From: Podarcis raffonei
Taxonomy: Eukaryota > Chordata > Lepidosauria > Squamata > Lacertidae
Assembly (NCBI RefSeq): GCF_027172205.1
Contig: NC_070614.1
Coordinates: forward strand, 33,780,001-33,844,000
Direction: 5' to 3'
Length of the DNA stretch: 64,000 nt
The position numbers and the translations under genes are program-made. Position 1 is the first letter of the stretch, and each line of letters begins with the position of its first letter. Positions 57,601-64,000 of the stretch are shown one piece after another. Under the pieces are notes generated by a model that made no database searches, was not told the DNA's origin, and saw nothing but the letters and a program-made list of their open reading frames with translations.

Positions 57601-59716
57601 GTGAAAGTATATTTAAATACCTTTTTCAGTTCATTGTAAATCATTTCCCAGAATGCCTTAATCTTCGGGCACGTCCACCAGAGGTGAAAAAAAGTACCTT
57701 CCTTTTCTTTACATTTCCAACATTTATTATCAGGCAAATGGTAAATTTTTGCAAGCTTGACTGGGGTTATGTACCACCTATAAATCATTTTCATTATATT
57801 TTCCCTTAAGGCGTTACACGCCGTAAACTTCAGCCCGGTGGTCCACAACTTTTCCCAGTCAGCAAACATAATGTTATGACCAATGTCCTGAGCCCATTTA
57901 ATCATAGTTGATTTAACCATTTCATCTTGTGTGTTCCATTTCAGCAGCAGATTATACATTTTTGACAAATTCTTAGTACTGGATTCTAACAGTTCAGTCT
58001 CTAATTTTGATTTTTCCACCTGGAAGCCTGTTTTTCTGTCTAGTTTAAACATTTCATTTATTTGGTGATAATGTAACCAATCTCTCACCTTCCCTTTTAA
58101 TTTTTCGAAACTCTGCAATCTCAGTTTGTCCCCTTCCTTTTCCAAGATTTCCCAATATCTTGGCCATTTCGACTCCATATTTAGCTTTTTAACTGCCTTA
58201 GCTTCCATTGGTGATAACCATCTTGGAGTCTTATTTTCCAGCAAGTCCTTGTATCTAACCCAGACATTCAATAGTGCTTTTCTGACAATATGATTTTTAA
58301 AACTTTTATGCGCTTTAACCTTGTCATACCACAAATATGCATGCCACCCAAAAATATTGTTAAATCCTTCCAGATCCAAAATGTCTGTGTTTTCAAGAAG
58401 CAGCCATTCTTTTAGCCAGCAGAAAGCTGCCGCTTCATAGTACAATTTAAAGTCTGGCAGGGCAAACCCCCCTCTTTCTTGGCCATCACATTTCCCCCCC
58501 CCCCCACCATATACATGCTATTTCATGTGTAACCTCTTTGAAATATTATATATATATGAAAGTTAATTTCACAATCTCTTCTTGACTTCTCGTTACTAAA
58601 ATACTTATAAACAATATTCCCTCTCTTATTTTAGACAGTCAATGGGCAGATAGTCAGTCACCACCCCATTCAAAGCTGCCTGTGTGTGCTTACCTGAACT
58701 ACCTAAGATATATTGCATCCCTGCACACACTAAATTAAAAAGCCATGAAAATGAATCACCAGATGCTCAGATCGTTAAATTAAATAATAAAACAGCCATC
58801 TGTAGCAGTAAATCCTTTATATAAACATATGTATGGAGTGGGATAATAACAATAATATCAACAGCAGCAACAACAACAACAATCAATAGCTAATCAGTGG
58901 ATAGATGGTAGCATCCCTGTAAATGTGATCACCTGTTTACATCAACTGGATATATATGGCCATGTTGAGCAGAAACACCCTCAACCACTCTTTGGGTGGG
59001 AAAACATGACTTCATAGTATTGAAGGACGGATGGCCAGTGCTTTTTTCTGGGGGTACTCCAGGTCACACAGTACCAGAACCTTCTTCCGGCCCAAGCGTG
59101 TGCCACTTACTGTAACAGCTTCATGGCGATCAGCCCGGATAGCTGTGTTAGATGGTTACAGACTACCGGCACTTTTTTACAATTAAAGCACTGGGGATTG
59201 TTGTACTCACATTCAAATAGTAGTAAAGTCTATCCCTATCTGAGCATTCAGACTCCTTGTGTACAAACATTTATGTGAGGGAGAACAAAAGTGCACTACA
59301 AAGTATCTCATTCTCCAGCAGAAGTGGGATAACTCCTCTCCTCATGAAAAGTCCTAATGAAATTCAAACCCTTAAAGTTCAAGCCCTCACATCATACCTG
59401 GTTAAATCCAATGTGCCATGTAATAGTAGACTCATTAATAGTGAATTCTTTTACGGGAGTCTGGAGATTCACTTTTCCAACTTTCACTCTGAGGAAGGAT
59501 TGATTTGGGAATGTGATCCAGTTGACAATGTCAAATCCAGCTTCCAGGGCCCCATTGTGATCAAAGGAAATTTTGTCTCCAGCACTGTTGTTGAATGAAA
59601 TACTCTGTAAAAAGTGGTGGAGCTGGGGGGGGGGGGAATGGTGCAGAAGAAGAGAAATGCAGAAATGTAATAAGTTGGAACAAACTGATTCCAGAAGTTC
59701 TAGGAATTCCACCCAA

Positions 59717-59764
<48 letters not shown>

Positions 59765-62700
59765 ACACACACAAAACAAGTATTGTAGCATTTCTGGATA
59801 GGCAAGTGAACATACTGTGGAGGGACCCGCTTCCTGCATCTACTAGGTCCTCTTGCTATACCTAAAGATCCCAGATAAATTATCTGAAATCATTACCTGC
59901 CATGGCAGCCAATTCTTAAGCTTCTCTTTTTCTTCATAAACCATTGCTCTGTGTTTGGACCTGGATGAAGTCATTGTATGTAAAGCATGGGCCATAGCAT
60001 AGGCAGCATTATAGATACTGTAGCTATGACCAGTCATGCTTGTCTCAAAAACTGACCCAGGAAGACTCTCCAGGCTCTCTTCCCCAGTGCACTTTTCATC
60101 AAACAACTTTTTCATCACTGAGAAATGACAAAGGAATGCTTGTTCCCAGAAGTCTGTGATGAAACCATCTTCACTTGCAAAGAAAGGACTTCTGCTCTGA
60201 AGAAATTGCTCGAAGCCTTGAAGTTCATTTGTGTGAACAGTGAAGGATAAAGCACCATGGATTAGTTGCATATTCCAATTCCTTTGGTAATAAAATGAGA
60301 CAAAATCCATCTGTGTAGTCATGATCCACACCTTCCCCTTGGGTTTTACTGTTGTGTATCCCACTTCTGACAGTCTTTCCATCCACATTATAGTTGTAAA
60401 AGTTTCTATTTCTCCATAAAATATCAATGTGTTGGCTTTACTTTCCATTACAATGTCAAACATTTCCCACATCTTCTCCCCAATCTTAAAAAAATCATCG
60501 AAATACATAATTTGAAGGATTTTTTGCATGAAGGCAAGGCAAATGCCTTTATGAGGAAACAGAGAAAGCATGGCCTGCACAAACCTTTCTCCATTGTTAT
60601 TATCCACAGCAATGATCCCAATCCATGTCCACTTGAAATGCAGAAGTAACTCAGCAATCCCTTCATATTGATGGTCTTCGTTTGGGACCATCTGGTAGAA
60701 AGAAAGCCCTGGGAATTCACCATGTATCACTGGAACTGACCCATAGGTGATCTAAATATAGTGAGGATAGGAAACAGCTGAAAAGGCTTCATGAATACTG
60801 AATATGCAATAGGAATGACCATGTACAACACAATTGTTTTCAGTATCATTTCTGAAAAAATAGTTGGCCAATTTTAAATTGTGTCATGTTTCATAGTTTT
60901 TCATGTTCGTTTAAAAAAACAAACCAGGACTGGGTGATCAGAAGCAAATAAACATATTCCCAAAATCATCATCTGATAAAATTTGCTGAAGCTCAACAAT
61001 TTTTAGAACACATTTTCTCAAGTTTTCTTAAATTTTCAAAAATGTTAGCATAGCTGAGACAAATTTCACTAACACTGCTACCTTTTACAACATACTAAAA
61101 AGAGACTGTACTAAAAAGAGGCATTTGGAATGGTTTCACAATCTCACAATTATTTTATAGCACCGTGTGCTTGATATCATAGGTTGAAAAAGTCACATCC
61201 TTTTTCTTCTTCTTTTGTCTGAAGAAGAGAGAGAACATTTTGATGCTGTCACCACAGGAAGGAGTTCAGTTTCCAGTGATTTACCTATATCCTCTGGTTT
61301 GGATCGGATACATTTCTCACTGTCTCAAAGCCAGTAGTTCTTACCTTTCAGTAGTTCTCAAAGTTCTTACCTGTGGAACTTTGTAGATGTGTAACAATGT
61401 TGCCATGTGGAAAGATGTTGTAGGGTGAAGTTCCCCAATGACACCTATCAGATAGTCCTGGATATCACACTTGTAGTTGGGGAGATTTTCTTTTCGTGAG
61501 GCAAGAAATTTCATTGTGGCATGAAAGGTCTGCTGTACATTGAAATTGGTGTCATGGATGCGTAATCCTAAACTGACATTGGGTAAGATCTGAGAATTTT
61601 CATTTATTTCATTTACAGCGAATGCCAAGGCCAGGACATGCTGATAGCTCTTAGTCAGTACACTACAATGAGAATTTCATATGGTATCAAGGGAATATTC
61701 TTTGAAGAATTATTGCCACTGTGCTATGTACCACCAAGATGCCCTGCCATAAAACGCAACATTAACTAAACCATCCTCAGTTAAGCACACTCTTATTACA
61801 TTTTAGTAGATAGAGATGGATGGTTGTTGCACTTATTTCCCATTGCAATCAACTTGGGGCTGTAGGGAGTCCCAGATCTGACCAAAGATGCCTTGTTAAT
61901 GGTAGTCATGTGGAAACCTCAACTGAATCACCCTTAATTGCCTGCAAACAGAGCTGATGTGCATGCCTATGAAATGCTAATCTAGTTCATCTATCAAATG
62001 TCGCAAAATATCAACTGACACCTACAAACATCATTGGGTGTCCAATGCCTCTAACTAACTACCAATATGACAATTTCTCCCAGGAGAAATGTAAGCCTGA
62101 TTTCTATGCAGCAGACATTGAGTCTGACAGATAAGTTCTTCACCTCAGTTCCCTCTTCAACAACTGCCACATTAAAGGGGAGAGTTTGTCCCACTTGTAT
62201 CTCCACACAGAAAATTTAATATTCAAGGATGGGTTTGTAGGCACAGAGCAAATACATTTCCTTTGCCTAGTAGAACTTAAAGGAGGACTACAGGGGTGGG
62301 GAAAGATAAATGTGATTAATAACATAAAAACCTTATAAAAATGTAGCATTACAAATCTAAACTATTGATTATTGATGCAAAGCTGAGAAACCGTAATTAA
62401 ATTGCAATTACCTGACTCAGGAAGGTTGAATTGGGCACCAAGTGAAGGGTGATATGGGACTTCCAAATGAAAGAGTGGAAGATGTTCAAAGGAATGGGAA
62501 ATTATACTCATTTTTCTTTCGGAGGACTTCCCCCACCCAAAAAACTTCCTCAATTATCATATAAAAACCAGTCTACAGTCCACAAAATATCAGCTGCACA
62601 AAAGATTTGATTATTCATATGTCCCAAATGCCTACATAGCGACTTCTGCAATAATTTTGATTAAAGTATATTTAATTCAGTATACCTGAAGGAGCATCTC

Positions 62701-63987
62701 CACCCCCATCTCTCAGCCTAGACACTGAGGTCCTCCTCCAATGGTCTTCTTCTGTTTCCCTCACTGCAAGAAGCAAAGTTAAAGGGAACCCGGCAGAGGA
62801 CCTTATCAGTAGTAGCGCCCTACCTGTGAAACAGCCTCCCTTCAGATGTCAAGGAAAGAAACAACTATTTGACTTTTAGAAGACATCTGAAGGCAGCCCT
62901 GTATTGGGAAGTTTTTAATGTTTTGATGTTTTATTATGCTTTGATATATGCTATAAGCCACCCAGAGTGGCTGGAGGAACCCAGTCAGATGAGCAGGGTA
63001 TAATTTTTATCAATCTCAAATAAAACGGCATGAAATTCATACAGCTGTTATTTTTAAAAAGTAAATCTAGATAGAAGGTGTATCTTAATAACGTGTCTGA
63101 TCCACAGCTGAGCACACGAAAAGTATCAGTGCTAAAAATAACTTTTGCTCTTAGCATAACTTGTTTAAATAATATTTGAAGTTGACTATATTAAGTCAGG
63201 CCAATTAAGGGTTTGTGGTTTTTTGTTTTATAAAAGTAAACTAGAGTGGCTGGGGAAGCCCAGCCAAATGGGCGGGGTATAAATAAATTATTATTATTAT
63301 TATTATTATTATTAAACCTAAAGAATATTTCTTCAGGATAAGCGGTGGGCGGTGGGATGCACCAGTCTGGTATTCAGGTCTGGCTTGTCTCTGAAGGACA
63401 TTGCAAAAAGAGAACACTGACTTTCATTTCCATTTTAACATATTAAATTGTATTGCATTAGTGTAATGAAAAACACCTGTTGAATATCTCTAAAAATACC
63501 AAAAACAGGTGCAAAAAATGGGTGCAGAAGTGGGAATATTTGCCACACCTACCGGTACCTACCAACCAATGAAGTGAAAAAGAAAACTCAGAAACTGAGG
63601 AAGAATGTAGAGAAAATTCAACTGGAAAACTCACAAAGGATAATTTTTAGATGCCCCCCCCAGCCCAAAACAATTTCATTTCATGTTTTTTTAAATAATT
63701 TGAGCCACTCCAGAAGATTGGACTACCATGAATATTGCAGCTCAAATATAAGGAGAGAGAAAAACTCACACAGGCTGATTAATCAACGCCTTGTTGGGGT
63801 GATTCTTGAAGGAAGCCATCTCTGAAAGATAAACTGTATGTGATGCAATTCCGCCAATGATGAGGTCACCTAGTTGGTAATATTCATGAAGTACTGAAAG
63901 AGAATCACTGATGGTGCACTTAGTGAAATGAGTACTGCATACTGTGTGAGGAAGTAATAACAGTGTGAACACTGTTAATAAAACCAT
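52487..63987 (-). CDS. V2R-F: complete vomeronasal type-2 receptor, six exons
   Basis: Minus-strand exons 63987-63770, 61662-61371, 60751-59897, 59622-59398, 56410-56284 and 53400-52487 join to 2,631 nt (876 residues). Phases 2-0-0-0-1, GT-AG, no stop. The ATG at 63987 has A at -3 and G at +4 and opens [17 protein letters not shown], a signal peptide. At 11.5 kb it is the largest gene here because introns 1, 4 and 5 have been expanded: L2 pieces in intron 1, an L1 and a hAT-like MITE in intron 4, and a Sauria SINE, simple repeats, an L2 copy and a mariner MITE in intron 5. Intron 3 is only about 275 bp and is largely (GT)n plus poly-C. The C-terminus ([10 protein letters not shown]) is about 7 residues longer than in C or D. 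The promoter lies outside the window. Convergent with V2R-E. Confidence 0.92.
53484..53865 (+). mobile_element. Full-length Sauria SINE in V2R-F intron 5
   Basis: tRNA head GGTGGCGCTGTGGTCTAAAC, B box GGCAGTTCAAATCCCC, CTGCCAACCTAACAGTTTGA body, and (TTTACC)3-4 tail at 53841-53865. More diverged than the copy at 46868 and without a clear duplication, so older. Confidence 0.88.
54137..54200 (+). repeat. (GT)n and (GA)n microsatellites
   Basis: GT run then GA run, separated by AAGAAA, in V2R-F intron 5. Confidence 0.9.
54590..55720 (-). mobile_element. L2-like LINE, internally deleted
   Basis: (TAA)n tail at 54590-54635, then the ORF2 C-terminus on the minus strand ([29 protein letters not shown]) and, further 5', the end of the endonuclease with [12 protein letters not shown] (55688-55400). 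The frame passes from the post-endonuclease linker ([15 protein letters not shown]) straight to the late RT motif [11 protein letters not shown] near 55330, so most of the RT core is missing. Confidence 0.8.
55798..56005. mobile_element. Tc1/mariner-type MITE in V2R-F intron 5
   Basis: Ends CAGTGGTACTTCAGAAGTCG and ...AAGGTATGACTG, TA on both sides (55796-55797, 56006-56007). Interior has paired TTCGACACCC/TTCGGAAACC motifs. Related to, but distinct from, the family at 28184. Confidence 0.8.
56284..56410 (-). CDS. V2R-F exon 5 (cysteine-rich)
   Basis: 127 nt, [20 protein letters not shown] and [16 protein letters not shown]; acceptor GGTCAG, donor AAAG/GTAAGG. Confidence 0.9.
57024..58480 (-). 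mobile_element. 5'-truncated L1 LINE with target duplication, in V2R-F intron 4
   Basis: Minus strand: from 58480 the ORF2 C-terminal part, then a 3' UTR and an A-rich tail (T-rich on the plus strand at 57024-57040). GGCCATCACATTT (13 bp) occurs exactly at 57011-57023 and 58481-58493. Confidence 0.92.
57315..58480 (-). CDS. L1 ORF2 C-terminal segment
   Basis: Open frame of about 385 residues from [14 protein letters not shown] to the stop at 57315. Contains the [13 protein letters not shown] and [19 protein letters not shown] motifs, the zinc-knuckle-like cysteine region at the C-terminus of L1 ORF2. No internal stop, so a fairly young copy, but it lacks the endonuclease and RT and cannot move. 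Confidence 0.85.
59036..59193. mobile_element. hAT-type MITE in V2R-F intron 4
   Basis: Ends CAGTGCTTTTTTCTGGGGG and ...TTAAAGCACTG. Flanks agree at 5 of 8 positions. Same end sequence as the MITE in V2R-E exon 2. Confidence 0.6.
59398..59622 (-). CDS. V2R-F exon 4
   Basis: 75 codons, [20 protein letters not shown] to ITWHIGFNQ, donor CAG/GTATGA. The acceptor is preceded by an unbroken run of about 12 C on the coding strand. Confidence 0.9.
59718..59773 (+). repeat. (CA)n microsatellite in V2R-F intron 3
   Basis: CA run (TG on the coding strand) about 95-150 bp upstream of the exon 4 acceptor. Confidence 0.9.
59897..60751 (-). CDS. V2R-F exon 3 (ligand-binding domain)
   Basis: 285 codons, [15 protein letters not shown] start, [30 protein letters not shown], ends WLPWQ before GTAATG. 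Confidence 0.92.
61371..61662 (-). CDS. V2R-F exon 2
   Basis: 292 nt, acceptor TTGTAG, donor [29 protein letters not shown] ... LLHIYKVPQ. Confidence 0.9.
62690..63015 (+). mobile_element. L2-like LINE 3' end in V2R-F intron 1
   Basis: Plus strand: TTTTAGAAGACATCTGAAGG, CAGCCCTGTATTGGGAAG, CCACCCAGAGTGGCTGGAGG; same family as 54590 in opposite orientation. Confidence 0.75.
63240..63314 (+). mobile_element. Short L2-like LINE tail
   Basis: AGAGTGGCTGGGGAAGCCCA, GGGCGGGGTATAAATAAA, then (TTA)n; the last ~50 bp of the same L2-like family. Confidence 0.75.
63770..63987 (-). CDS. V2R-F exon 1 (signal peptide)
   Basis: 218 nt ending NQP with donor GT/GTGAGT, phase 2. [14 protein letters not shown] is the conserved N-terminal motif. 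The window ends 13 bp upstream of the ATG. Confidence 0.85.
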
Positions 63988-64000
63988 CTTGAACACAAAT

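Overview
The window is nuclear DNA from a squamate reptile, most likely a lizard. The evidence is the repeat set: three Sauria-type tRNA SINE copies, 3' pieces of RTE-BovB LINEs, CR1, L2-like and L1 LINEs, hAT and Tc1/mariner MITEs, and a 5S-rRNA-headed SINE. The coding content is a cluster of spliced vomeronasal type-2 receptor (V2R, family C GPCR) genes. Everything is read from sequence alone; family calls rest on recognised motifs and exon structure, not on database searches.

Layout: 1-3775, a transposon stack (CR1 with ORF1 and the start of ORF2, SINE, L1, L2). 3932-7325, V2R-A (+), exons 3-6 only, all open; exons 1-2 are not in the window. 7326-11243, intergenic with two hAT MITEs that have perfect 8-bp target duplications. 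11244-17494, V2R-B (-), complete. 17495-22466, intergenic with a 5S-derived SINE, two V2R relics in opposite orientation (19508-20372) and a 0.9-kb mariner-like element. 22467-29445, V2R-C (+), complete. 29446-33177, repeats. 33310-40726 and 42166-49451, V2R-D1 and V2R-D2 (+), complete, a recent tandem duplication with a period near 9 kb. 50109-52010, V2R-E (+), a pseudogene with exon 2 split by a MITE and exon 3 split by an L2 piece. 52487-63987, V2R-F (-), complete, its introns loaded with L1, L2, SINE and MITE copies.

The five complete genes share one design: exon 1 with signal peptide, exon 2 of exactly 292 nt, exon 3 of 831-867 nt carrying most of the ligand-binding domain, exon 4 of 219-228 nt, exon 5 of exactly 127 nt (cysteine-rich), and exon 6 of 893-914 nt (seven-helix domain). 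Intron phases are 2-0-0-0-1 in each, and every splice site is GT-AG. Predicted proteins are 875-878 residues. By exon 4 length and the start of exon 3, A, D1, D2 and E form one subgroup and B, C and F another.

I found no new class of system. The best leads are a run of six consecutive amino-acid replacements in the ligand-binding domain of the D1/D2 pair, set against unchanged exons 4 and 5, and several transposon insertions that give a relative timeline for the cluster.
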